A DNA stretch of 64,000 bases from the NCBI RefSeq assembly GCF_015999335.1, contig NZ_JAEACP010000001.1, positions 347,275-411,274 of the forward strand, read 5' to 3'. A model generated the notes under the pieces. The model was not told the DNA's origin and searched no databases. It saw only the letters and a list, made by a program, of their open reading frames with translations. The stretch is from Tabrizicola soli (lineage in GTDB: Bacteria > Pseudomonadota > Alphaproteobacteria > Rhodobacterales > Rhodobacteraceae). Positions 25,581 to 34,426 of the stretch are shown here, piece after piece. Within the stretch, counting starts at the first letter, position 1. Every line of letters begins with the position of its first letter. The position numbers were made by a program, and so were the translations under genes.

Positions 25581-26624
25581 TCAGACGGCCCGGGTTCGGG
25601 CCTTGGCATAGGCGGCGGTCCAGGCTTTTGCAAACCGCTGCACGTCATCTTTCGTCACCCCGGGCCCGATCGAGACCCGGATCGCCTGCGCGGCAAGGGC
25701 CTCGTCGAAGCCCATCGCCGTCAGCACGCGGCTGGCCCGCACCTTGCCGCTGGAACAGGCCGAGCCCGCCGAGACGGCGAACCCCGCAAGGTCCATCGCC
25801 ATGACCTGAGTCTCGCCCTTCCAGCCGGGAGCGATCAGGCACAGCGTGTTCGGCAGTCTAGGCGAACCATTTCCGACCGAAATAGTCTCTTTTGTCGCAG
25901 CAGACAACTCCGATTCTAGAATATTTCTAATCTGGGCGACGCCCTCCCAGATCCCGGCCGCCAGATCGCGCTGCGCGGCCTCGGCGGCGGCGGCGAAACC
26001 GGCGATGCCGATCAGGTTCTCGGTCCCGGCCCGGCGGCCCATCTCCTGCCCGCCGCCCTTGAGTTGCGCGGGAACCTCGATCCCCTGCCGCACCACCAGC
26101 GCGCCGATGCCCTTCGGCCCGCCCAGCTTGTGCGCCGAGATCAGCCCCATGTCGCAGCCCAGCCAGTTGAAGGCGAAGGGCACCTTGCCGAAGGCCTGCG
26201 TCAGGTCGCTGACCGCCAGCCCCTGCGGCAGGTCCTGCAACACCCCGGTCTCGGAGTTCGCCAGTTGCAGCGCGCTGCGCCCCGGATCGGAGACCGTCAC
26301 CCCGCCCTGCCCGTCCACCGGCAACCCGGTCGAACACCAGGCCGCGACCGCATCATGTTCCACGGCCGCACAGGCCAGACCCCGCCCCGCGCAGGCCAGG
26401 GCCGCCGCCTCGGTCGCGCCCGAGGTAAAGACCACATCCGCCCCCTCGGCCCCCAGCGCCGCCTCGATCTTCGCGCGGCTGCGCTCCATCAGCGCCTTCG
26501 CCGCCCGCCCCTCGGCATGGACCGAGGACGGGTTGCCCACCACCTCCATCGCCGCGATCATCGCCGCCCTGGCCTCGGGCCGCAAAGGCGTGGTCGCGTT
26601 CCAGTCGAGATAGAGCCGGGTCAT
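25581..26624 (-). CDS. Cysteine desulfurase, NifS/IscS-type
   Basis: This 347-residue PLP enzyme is a group I desulfurase: DWNATTPLRPEA near the start, the PLP lysine in SAHKLGGPKGIGAL near residue 183, RAGTENL, and the mobile loop SAGSACSSGKVRASRVL with the catalytic cysteine. It is the first structural gene after iscR and gives the operon two desulfurases together with SufS. A stretch of about 75 bases near 25857-25933 is AT-rich with rare codons (AGA, CTA, ATT) unlike the rest. The start follows an AAGAGGAAG ribosome-binding site. Confidence 0.88.
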   Translation of the reverse strand: MTRLYLDWNATTPLRPEARAAMIAAMEVVGNPSSVHAEGRAAKALMERSRAKIEAALGAEGADVVFTSGATEAAALACAGRGLACAAVEHDAVAAWCSTGLPVDGQGGVTVSDPGRSALQLANSETGVLQDLPQGLAVSDLTQAFGKVPFAFNWLGCDMGLISAHKLGGPKGIGALVVRQGIEVPAQLKGGGQEMGRRAGTENLIGIAGFAAAAEAAQRDLAAGIWEGVAQIRNILESELSAATKETISVGNGSPRLPNTLCLIAPGWKGETQVMAMDLAGFAVSAGSACSSGKVRASRVLTAMGFDEALAAQAIRVSIGPGVTKDDVQRFAKAWTAAYAKARTRAV

Positions 26625-26660
26625 GCCGCTTCCTCTTGGCGGAAATACTCCACGGGAGGT

Positions 26661-26683
26661 CCGGAGGGTGTGAAACCCTCCGG
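26661..26683 (-). repeat. Hairpin repeat in the leader of the desulfurase gene
   Basis: A 9-base stem, CCGGAGGGT against ACCCTCCGG, encloses the loop GTGAA. Reading toward the desulfurase gene, it is followed by GGACCTCCCG, TGGAGTATTTCC and CCAAGAGGAAG, then the ATG. Hairpin-plus-GGAGTATTT elements of this kind recur between genes in Rhodobacteraceae as I remember them. No T-tract follows, so it is not an obvious terminator. It may modulate expression between iscR and the suf genes. Confidence 0.5.
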
Positions 26684-26706
26684 GGCCGGGCCGAGGCACC
26701 GTATCG

Positions 26707-27180
26707 TCATTCCTCGTCCACCACGCGGAACAGGCTCGGCACCGCCGGGCATGGCGTCAGGTCGTTCTTCACCACATCCGACAGCCGCACCTGGTGCAGG
26801 AAGACATAGACATTCGCCGACAGGCTTTCCCACAGCCGGTTGGTCAGCGACTGCGCCCGGGTGCCCGACAGCCCGCCCGAGGCCCCCGCCCCGGTGTGCA
26901 TCGCATCCACCGTCTCCTCGACCGCCTGCATCACATCCGAGATGCGGATCTGGTCCGGCGAGCGGGCCAGCTTGTAGCCGCCGCCCGGGCCGCGCACCGC
27001 CTCGACCAGGCCGGCGCGGCGCAGCTTGACGAATAGCTGCTCCAGATAGGGCAGCGAGATGTCCTGGCGCCGGGAAATCTCGGCCAGCGAGACCAGATCG
27101 TCGCCGCCCGCCTTCGCCTCGGCCAGCGCCAGGTCGGCCAGCGCCACCATCGCGTAACGTCCCTTGGTCGAAAGCTTCAT
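26707..27180 (-). CDS. iscR: Rrf2-family Fe-S regulator IscR
   Basis: This 157-residue Rrf2-type winged-helix protein starts MKLSTKGRYAM, as IscR does, and has the recognition segment ISLPYLEQLFVKLRRAGLVEAVRGPGGGY. In E. coli IscR the cluster is bound by three cysteines near residues 92-104; here that loop (DAMHTGAGASGGLSG) has none, and the only cysteine is Cys144. Rhodobacter sphaeroides IscR is known to be of such a reduced-cysteine type and still to repress Fe-S genes. It heads the suf operon and probably represses it. Confidence 0.9.
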   Translation of the reverse strand: MKLSTKGRYAMVALADLALAEAKAGGDDLVSLAEISRRQDISLPYLEQLFVKLRRAGLVEAVRGPGGGYKLARSPDQIRISDVMQAVEETVDAMHTGAGASGGLSGTRAQSLTNRLWESLSANVYVFLHQVRLSDVVKNDLTPCPAVPSLFRVVDEE

Positions 27181-27291
27181 CGGCCCCTCCTGCCTTACCC
27201 GCGCGGGCATGACCCCATGCCAAGCCGATTGACGACGCGCGCCGCGAGCATTACCTGAAACCCGACCCCTCGAACAGGCGGCCCGGCCGTC

Positions 27292-27329
27292 TTTAGAATG
27301 GTTCTATTTTACCCGAGCGAAAGCGTCAA
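27292..27329 (-). promoter_or_regulatory. iscR-suf promoter with Irr (ICE) operator
   Basis: On the minus strand a -35 hexamer TTGACG (27324-27329) is 17 bases from a -10-like TAGAAC (27301-27306). Overlapping the -10 is the inverted repeat TTTAGAA-TGG-TTCTATT (27292-27308), which matches the ICE motif bound by Irr, the haem-responsive iron regulator of Rhizobiales and Rhodobacterales. This predicts iron/haem control of the whole suf operon in addition to IscR. Confidence 0.72.
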
Positions 27330-27361
27330 GAAACCGCGCGCTCCCGCATGAGAAGAGGCCC

Positions 27362-28021
27362 ATGCCCGAGGTTATTTTTGCCGGCCCAGACGGTCGCCTG
27401 GAAGGCCGCTATCATCCGCAGAAGGAACGCGACGCGCCGATCGCCATCGTGCTGCATCCGCATCCCGCCTATGGCGGGACGATGAACAACAAGGTCGTCT
27501 ACAACCTGCATTACGCCTTCTACAACCTGGGGTTCACCGTCCTGCGCTTCAACTTCCGCGGTGTGGGGCGCAGCCAGGGCGAGTACGACCAGGGGATCGG
27601 CGAGCTGTCCGATGCGGCCTCGGCGCTGGACTACCTGCAGTCGATGAACCAGAACGCCAAGCATTGCTGGGTCGCGGGCTTCTCCTTCGGGGCCTGGATC
27701 GGCATGCAGCTCCTGATGCGCCGGCCCGAGATCACCGGCTTCGTCTCGGTCGCGCCGCCGGCGAACCTCTACGACTTCAGCTTCCTGGCGCCCTGCCCCT
27801 CCTCGGGGCTGATCATCAACGGCACCGCCGACAAGGTGGCTCCGCCCAAGGACACGCGGGCGCTGGTCTCCAAGCTGCACGAGCAGAAGGGGATCACCAT
27901 CACCCATGCCGAGATCGAGGGCGCGGACCATTTCTTCAAGGACGAAGAGGCGCATATGCAGCCGATGATCCAGACGGTCAGCGACTATGTCCGCCGCCGC
28001 ATGGGCGAGGCCTCGCGCTGA
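27362..28021 (+). CDS. Alpha/beta-hydrolase family protein
   Basis: This 219-residue single-domain alpha/beta hydrolase has the oxyanion segment VLHPHPAYGGTMNNK, the nucleophile elbow GFSFGAW (serine near residue 109), a late aspartate in INGTADKVAPP and the catalytic histidine in GADHFF. It lacks a signal peptide and so is cytoplasmic. This compact type is common and uncharacterised in alphaproteobacteria. It diverges from iscR and begins a three-gene plus-strand group (next start is one base after the stop). Confidence 0.8.
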   Translation: MPEVIFAGPDGRLEGRYHPQKERDAPIAIVLHPHPAYGGTMNNKVVYNLHYAFYNLGFTVLRFNFRGVGRSQGEYDQGIGELSDAASALDYLQSMNQNAKHCWVAGFSFGAWIGMQLLMRRPEITGFVSVAPPANLYDFSFLAPCPSSGLIINGTADKVAPPKDTRALVSKLHEQKGITITHAEIEGADHFFKDEEAHMQPMIQTVSDYVRRRMGEASR

Positions 28022-28022
28022 G

Positions 28023-28292
28023 ATGAGCAAGCTTCAGGACCTCGCCGACCAGCTGGCCGAAGATGTCCTCGCCGCCGAGGCCGAGCTGGACGACGACCGC
28101 TTCTACGAGAAGGTGGCCAAGGTGCTGATGGCGGCCTCGCCCACTTTCCAGGAAGCCTACATCACCTCGATCCGCGTCCGCCTGGCCGAACGCCGGGGCC
28201 GCGAGTTCCTGGAAAGGGCGCTGGCGGCCAAGCGTGGCGAGATCGCGGAAGAGCCCGTGGCCCCGGTCGATTTCGGCGGCATGGGCCATTGA
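28023..28292 (+). CDS. Conserved small protein of unknown function
   Basis: This 89-residue acidic protein is mostly helical by eye (SKLQDLADQLAEDVLAAEAELDDDRFYEKVAKVL) with a flexible end (PVAPVDFGGMGH). No domain is recognised. It is tightly packed between a hydrolase gene (one base upstream) and an HD-domain gene that overlaps its stop by four bases, so coexpression is likely. Confidence 0.65.
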   Translation: MSKLQDLADQLAEDVLAAEAELDDDRFYEKVAKVLMAASPTFQEAYITSIRVRLAERRGREFLERALAAKRGEIAEEPVAPVDFGGMGH

Positions 28293-28873
28293 GCGAGCGG
28301 CTGGAAGCCCAGTTCGCCTTCCTGAACGAGGCCGACCGGCTGAAATCGGTGCTGCGCGCGACGACCCTGGTCGATGGCTCGCGGCCGGAGAATTCGGGCG
28401 AACATTCCTGGCACCTGGCGCTTTACGCGCTGGTTCTGGCCGACCAGGCCGGGCCGGGGGTCAGCATCGACCGGGTGATCCGGATGCTGATCCTGCATGA
28501 CCTGGTCGAGATCGACACCGGCGACGTGCCGATCCATGCCCGGAACGGCCAGGCCCATGCCAGCCCCGAGACGCTGGCCGCCGAGGCGAAAGCCGCCGAC
28601 CGGATCTTCGGCCTGCTGCCCTCCGACCTTGGCGACAGCCTGCGCACGCTCTGGGAGGAGTTCGAGGCGGCCGAGACGCCTGACGCCCGCTTCGCCAAGT
28701 CGCTGGACCGCGTGCAGCCGGTGATGGCGAACCTGATGTCGGGCGGCGGGACCTGGGCCACCTACGAGGTCACCTATGGACAGCTGGAATCGCGGGTGGG
28801 CACGAAGATCGCCCGCGGCGCGCCGGCACTCTGGGACTGGGTGAAGGAAAAGGCCCGGCCCTGGTTCGGCTGA
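28289..28873 (+). CDS. HD-domain phosphohydrolase (YfbR/HDDC2-like)
   Basis: This 194-residue protein has the metal-dependent HD signature: a histidine in NSGEHSWHLALYAL near residue 40, the HD pair in LILHDLVEIDTGD near residue 70 and a later aspartate in SLDRVQPVM. The small size and EHSW block are those of the YfbR/HDDC2 group of 5'-deoxynucleotidases. The start is a TTG overlapping the preceding stop (TTGA); no ATG or GTG lies near the conserved N-terminus, so translation is probably coupled. Confidence 0.78.
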   Translation: MSERLEAQFAFLNEADRLKSVLRATTLVDGSRPENSGEHSWHLALYALVLADQAGPGVSIDRVIRMLILHDLVEIDTGDVPIHARNGQAHASPETLAAEAKAADRIFGLLPSDLGDSLRTLWEEFEAAETPDARFAKSLDRVQPVMANLMSGGGTWATYEVTYGQLESRVGTKIARGAPALWDWVKEKARPWFG

Positions 28874-28894
28874 CCCCTCCTCGTTCGACTGCGT

Positions 28895-28920
28895 CTCCTC
28901 GTCGGCCGCGCGGCGAGGAG
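28895..28920 (+). terminator. Hairpin after the HD-domain gene
   Basis: CTCCTCG pairs with CGAGGAG around a GC-rich 12-base loop that can pair further. No T-tract follows, so if it terminates transcription it does so weakly. It lies between the HD gene and the presumed icd promoter. Confidence 0.35.
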
Positions 28921-28955
28921 TGACGAAGTCATCGACGAGCGGATCGGCAGGACCT

Positions 28956-28975
28956 CGGTATACAATCGCATACCG
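28956..28975 (+). promoter_or_regulatory. Inverted repeat upstream of icd
   Basis: CGGTAT and ATACCG are separated by eight bases and sit 65 bases before the icd start. The core GTATAC-like sequence resembles operators of the GntR family, and TATACAAT could serve as a -10 element. No cognate regulator is encoded nearby. Confidence 0.35.
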
Positions 28976-29040
28976 CACTTCCCAAGCCTGCGCTTTTCCG
29001 CTAAGACAGCCGCAATCGAATCCCCTGACCGGAGAAACCC

Positions 29041-30255
29041 ATGTCGAAGATCAAGGTAGCCAACCCCGTCGTCGAACTCGACGGCGACGAGATGACCCGG
29101 ATCATCTGGGACTTCATCAAGCAGAAGCTGATCCTGCCCTACCTCGACATCGACCTGAAATACTACGACCTCGGGATCGAGGAGCGCGATCGCACCGACG
29201 ACAAGATCACCGTCGACGCAGCGGAAGCGATCAAGAAATACGGCGTCGGCGTGAAATGCGCGACGATCACCCCGGACGAGGCCCGGGTCGAGGAATTCGG
29301 CCTGAAGCAGATGTGGAAATCGCCGAACGGCACCATCCGCAACATCCTCGGCGGCGTGATCTTCCGCGAGCCGATCATCTGCAGGAACGTCCCCCGCCTG
29401 GTGCCGCACTGGACCCAGCCCATCGTCGTCGGCCGCCACGCCTTCGGCGACCAGTACCGCGCGACGGACTTCAAATTCCCCGGAAAGGGCAAGCTGACGA
29501 TGAAATTCGTCGGCGACGACGGCACGGTGATCGAGCGCGACGTCTACTCGGCGCCATCGGCCGGCGTCTACATGGGGATGTACAACCTCGACGACTCGAT
29601 CACTGACTTCGCCCGCGCCTCGCTGAACTACGGGCTGGTGCGCAACGTGCCGGTGTATCTGTCGACGAAGAACACCATCCTCAAGGCCTATGACGGCCGC
29701 TTCAAGGACATCTTCCAGCAGGTCTTTGAAGCGGAATTCGCCGAGGAGTTCAAGAAGCGCGGCCTGACCTACGAACACCGCCTGATCGACGACATGGTCG
29801 CCTCGGCGCTGAAATGGTCGGGCGGCTATGTCTGGGCCTGCAAGAACTATGACGGCGACGTGCAGTCCGACATCGTGGCGCAGGGGTTCGGCTCGCTGGG
29901 CCTGATGACATCCGTGCTGATGACGCCGGATGGCAAGATCGTCGAGGCGGAGGCCGCCCACGGCACCGTGACCCGCCACTTCCGCGAGCACCAGAAGGGC
30001 AAGCAGACCTCGACCAACTCCATCGCCTCGATCTACGCCTGGACCGGGGGACTGAAGCACCGCGCCAAGCTGGACAACAACGACGCGCTGATGCGTTTTG
30101 CGACGACGCTGGAGAAGGTGACCGTCGATGCCGTGGAAGACGGCCACATGACCAAGGACCTGGCGCTTCTGGTCGGGCCGGACCAGAAGTGGCTGACCAC
30201 GATGGGCTATCTGGAAAAGGTCGACGAATACCTGAACAAGGCGCTGAAGGGGTAA
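29041..30255 (+). CDS. icd: NADP-dependent isocitrate dehydrogenase
   Basis: This 404-residue enzyme is the eukaryote-like type II dimeric isocitrate dehydrogenase: [19 protein letters not shown] at the N-terminus, the substrate-binding [12 protein letters not shown], the Mg/isocitrate aspartates in YDGDVQSD, and the NADP-selecting [14 protein letters not shown] near residue 310. It converts isocitrate to 2-oxoglutarate in the TCA cycle. It stands alone after a candidate operator and is followed two bases later by a REP-type palindrome. Confidence 0.95.
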   Translation: MSKIKVANPVVELDGDEMTRIIWDFIKQKLILPYLDIDLKYYDLGIEERDRTDDKITVDAAEAIKKYGVGVKCATITPDEARVEEFGLKQMWKSPNGTIRNILGGVIFREPIICRNVPRLVPHWTQPIVVGRHAFGDQYRATDFKFPGKGKLTMKFVGDDGTVIERDVYSAPSAGVYMGMYNLDDSITDFARASLNYGLVRNVPVYLSTKNTILKAYDGRFKDIFQQVFEAEFAEEFKKRGLTYEHRLIDDMVASALKWSGGYVWACKNYDGDVQSDIVAQGFGSLGLMTSVLMTPDGKIVEAEAAHGTVTRHFREHQKGKQTSTNSIASIYAWTGGLKHRAKLDNNDALMRFATTLEKVTVDAVEDGHMTKDLALLVGPDQKWLTTMGYLEKVDEYLNKALKG

Positions 30256-30256
30256 A

Positions 30257-30278
30257 GGTGCGCTGTAGCGCACCCTAC
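30257..30278 (-). repeat. REP-type palindrome, copy 1
   Basis: On the minus strand a GTAG head is followed by an 8-base stem (GGTGCGCT / AGCGCACC) with a two-base loop AC. This is the structure of REP elements mobilised by RAYT transposases. It lies one base after the icd stop and could also act as a 3'-end hairpin. Confidence 0.75.
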
Positions 30279-30603
30279 GCTACTTCGCCGGCTTCAGACG
30301 GGCGCGGGACTGGGTTCCGCGCTCTTCCATTTCAAGGTCTGGGCGTTTCCTGCACCCGTCCAGCCGTGAGGCGGGTTACCTAATCCAGCTTCGGCCTTCC
30401 ACCAGGAAGGCATTGCGGCCGCCGGATACCAAGGGTTCCTGCTGCTCCGCCTTGACCGAAGTCGGCGCAACCATGCGCGAGGAGGCGGGCAGATACCACA
30501 TGCGTACCGATCATGGAGTGGGCAATATCGCCACCTCACCCGCCTCCCGCCCCGCCGTTTCCGCTGCGCATCATGCCCCTTCCGTCCTCACGCCCGCTCG
30601 GCT
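30279..30603. other. Intergenic region without a recognisable gene
   Basis: About 325 bases lie between the REP copy after icd and the YitT-family gene. Short open frames on both strands show no recognisable protein features and no good ribosome-binding sites. The segment has slightly lower G+C than its neighbours. A promoter for the YitT gene should lie near its right end, but no convincing hexamers were found. Confidence 0.5.
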
Positions 30604-31218
30604 ATGTCGGCGCGGATGACCGATGCGCGCCGCCACAGCCTGATCGATGATGCCCAGGGCATCGCCTATGGCGCGACCATGGCCGCCTTCGGCATCGTGA
30701 TCCTGACGCATCTCGGCCTCGTCACCGGACAGACGGCGGGGCTGGCGGTGCTGATTTCCTATGCAACCGGATGGAATTTCGGGCCGGTCTTCTTCGCGAT
30801 CAACCTGCCGTTCTATCTTCTGGGCTACCTGCGCATGGGACCGGGCTTCACCGTCAAGACCTTCCTTGCGGTCGGCCTCCTCTCGGCGCTCAGCCTCTGG
30901 CTGCCGGGACAGGTCGCCTTTGCCACGCTGAACCCTTGGCTGGGCGCGGTGCTGTTCGGCTTCGTCTCCGGCTCGGCCTTGCTGGCGCTTTTCCGCCACG
31001 GGGCCAGCCTGGGCGGGATCGGGATCGTCGCCGTCCTGTTGCAGGACCGGCTGGGCTGGCGGGCGGGCTGGGTGCAGCTTGCCTTCGACGCCGTGCTCTT
31101 CGCGGTGGCCTTCCTGGTGATCGAGGCGCGGCTGGTCTTGATCAGCTTCCTCGGCGCTTTGGTGGTGAACCTGGTCATCGCGATCAACCACCGCCGCGAC
31201 CGCTATGTGGTGGCCTGA
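30604..31218 (+). CDS. YitT-family membrane protein
   Basis: This 204-residue protein has five to six membrane segments and the layout of the YitT N-terminal (DUF161) family: GIAYGATMAAFGIVILTHLGLVTGQTAGLAVLISYATGWN, a central helix pair, then GASLGGIGIVAVLLQ. The C-terminal cytoplasmic domain of longer family members is missing, as in many proteobacterial forms. Function is unknown; substrate export has been suggested for relatives. ATGs at 30604 and 30616 are both possible starts. Confidence 0.75.
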   Translation: MSARMTDARRHSLIDDAQGIAYGATMAAFGIVILTHLGLVTGQTAGLAVLISYATGWNFGPVFFAINLPFYLLGYLRMGPGFTVKTFLAVGLLSALSLWLPGQVAFATLNPWLGAVLFGFVSGSALLALFRHGASLGGIGIVAVLLQDRLGWRAGWVQLAFDAVLFAVAFLVIEARLVLISFLGALVVNLVIAINHRRDRYVVA

Positions 31219-31288
31219 CCGGGCTCCCTCTGGCGGCCTGAGCAAAAACCCTGTAAGGCCGCGCCAATCTCATTGGAAACCGGACCCC

Positions 31289-33106
<1,818 letters not shown>

Positions 33107-33126
33107 ACGGGGACAGGTGGGGACAG

Positions 33127-33219
33127 GTAGGGTGTGCTACAGCGCACCATCCGAGTGGGCAACGCAGACAGGTTGCCGCTGGGTGGCCGCAAAAGACGGT
33201 GCGCTGTAGCGCACCCTAC
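33127..33219. repeat. Inverted REP pair (REPIN-like), copies 2 and 3
   Basis: Two REP elements face each other over 93 bases: copy 2 on the plus strand (33127-33148) and copy 3 on the minus strand (33198-33219), each with the GTAG head outermost. Copy 3 is identical to copy 1; copy 2 has one changed base in the stem (GGTGTGCT). This head-out inverted pair is the definition of a REPIN. It fills the convergent gap between typA and the amidotransferase gene, and the CTA at 33216-33218 is that gene's TAG stop. Confidence 0.75.
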
Positions 33220-34010
33220 GCGGCAGCGGCGAGTCGGCAGGGCAGGAAATCCTCCACCATCGCGGTTTCGCCGTCGAAGGTGCAGAAGCTGTAAGGCGGA
33301 ACCTCCTCCCAGCCGTGCTCCTCGGCCTCCAGCGGTTCCGAGACCACCGCCCGGCCATGGCGCGTGTCGGACCAGCGGTGATAGAGCGAGGGCGCCGCAG
33401 CATCCGTCGCGTAGCGCACCGCATAAAGCCGCTGACCATCCGACAGGGCCGCCGTCATCCGCAGATGCGGCCCCTGCCCCTTGGCCCGCGCCAGCCGGAT
33501 GAACCGCGCCGCCGCCCGCTCCAGCGCCCCGCGCGGGTCGTCGTCCAGACCCTCGGCCAGGGCCACCAGGAACAGGGCCTCGCTGTCGGTCGCGCCCTTG
33601 CGGTGGGGATAAAGCGTCTCGGGGATCATCATGTCGGCATCGCGGCGGAAGGCGTCATAGCCGCCCACCTGGCCATTGTGCATGAAGCTCCAGCGCCCGT
33701 GGGTGAAGGGATGGCAGTTGTTGCGGCTGGTGGCGGTGCCGGTCGAGGCGCGAACATGGGCGAGGAAGAGATGCGACCGGACCTGTGCGGTCAGGCTTTT
33801 CAGGTTCGGATCCGACCAGGCCGGCAGTACGTCGCGGAACAGCCCCGGCTCCGGCTTCGCGCCATACCAGGCGATGCCGAACCCGTCGGCATTGATCGCA
33901 GTGTGGCATTGCGTGGCGCAATGGCTTTGATGGATCAGGGAATGGCCTGGGCGGCTCACGATCTCCTCCAGGAAGATCGGCGCCCCGGTATAGGCGGCCC
34001 AGCGGCACAT
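33216..34010 (-). CDS. Class II glutamine amidotransferase (YafJ/EgtC-like)
   Basis: This 264-residue Ntn-type amidotransferase begins MCRWAAYTG, so Cys2 becomes the catalytic N-terminal nucleophile after Met removal; this decides the start over longer in-frame extensions. Further family segments are HQSHCATQ...NADGFGIAWY, HVRASTG and NCHPFTHGRWSFMHNGQVGG. Stand-alone members include YafJ and the ergothioneine-pathway EgtC, but no egt genes are near. The stop codon is supplied by a REP repeat, so the extreme C-terminus may have been reset by repeat insertion. Confidence 0.85.
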   Translation of the reverse strand: MCRWAAYTGAPIFLEEIVSRPGHSLIHQSHCATQCHTAINADGFGIAWYGAKPEPGLFRDVLPAWSDPNLKSLTAQVRSHLFLAHVRASTGTATSRNNCHPFTHGRWSFMHNGQVGGYDAFRRDADMMIPETLYPHRKGATDSEALFLVALAEGLDDDPRGALERAAARFIRLARAKGQGPHLRMTAALSDGQRLYAVRYATDAAAPSLYHRWSDTRHGRAVVSEPLEAEEHGWEEVPPYSFCTFDGETAMVEDFLPCRLAAAA

Positions 34011-34134
34011 CAGCGTGCCCCCGTAGGAATAAGGATCATCTGCCCGGCCCTTCGCGTTTCCTGTCATATTAGCAGAAAGCCAACGGGCCGGGGAAGATAA
34101 TCCCGATAATTCGGCCAAAATCGGAAGGAAAACC

Positions 34135-34425
34135 CTATTCGATCTCCTCGACCACCATCAGGTCGCGCAGGCTTGCGCCTTTGGCATGGGCAAGCGCGGC
34201 CTGATAGGCGGGCGAGTTGTAGCATTCCACCGCCTTTTCCAGGCTCGGAAAGCGGGCGACCACGTTGCGAGCGCGGTCGTTGCCCTCAAGCTGCACATAG
34301 CGGCCGCCGCGGGCAAGGAAGACCCCGCCATGCGCGGCAATCGCGGGTCCGGCCTCCTTGGCATAGCGGCCATAGGCCTCGGCGTCGGTGACATGGACAT
34401 GGGCAATCCAGAGCGCGGTCGGCAT
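34135..34425 (-). CDS. DUF1330-family protein
   Basis: This 96-residue protein is a dimeric alpha/beta-barrel type (ferredoxin-like) DUF1330 member: ALWIAHVHVTDAEAYGRYAKEAGPAIAAHGGVFLARGG, then FPSLEKAVECYNSPAYQAALAHAKGAS. The family is often annotated only by this domain. The ATG at 34425 directly precedes the conserved core. It starts one base downstream of the alaS stop, so it is probably cotranscribed with alaS. Confidence 0.8.
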   Translation of the reverse strand: MPTALWIAHVHVTDAEAYGRYAKEAGPAIAAHGGVFLARGGRYVQLEGNDRARNVVARFPSLEKAVECYNSPAYQAALAHAKGASLRDLMVVEEIE

Positions 34426-34426
34426 C

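Noticed and set aside
28895..28920. Strong intrinsic terminator after the HD-domain gene
   Set aside because: The stem is good but no T-tract follows, so it is kept only as a weak candidate.
30413..30619. Small plus-strand gene after icd
   Set aside because: The 68-residue frame has no ribosome-binding site or recognisable sequence, and it overlaps the start of the YitT-family gene.
34008..34118. 36-residue N-terminal extension of the class II amidotransferase
   Set aside because: Family members need Cys as residue 2 after Met removal. The ATG followed by TGC at 34010 fits, and the extension does not.
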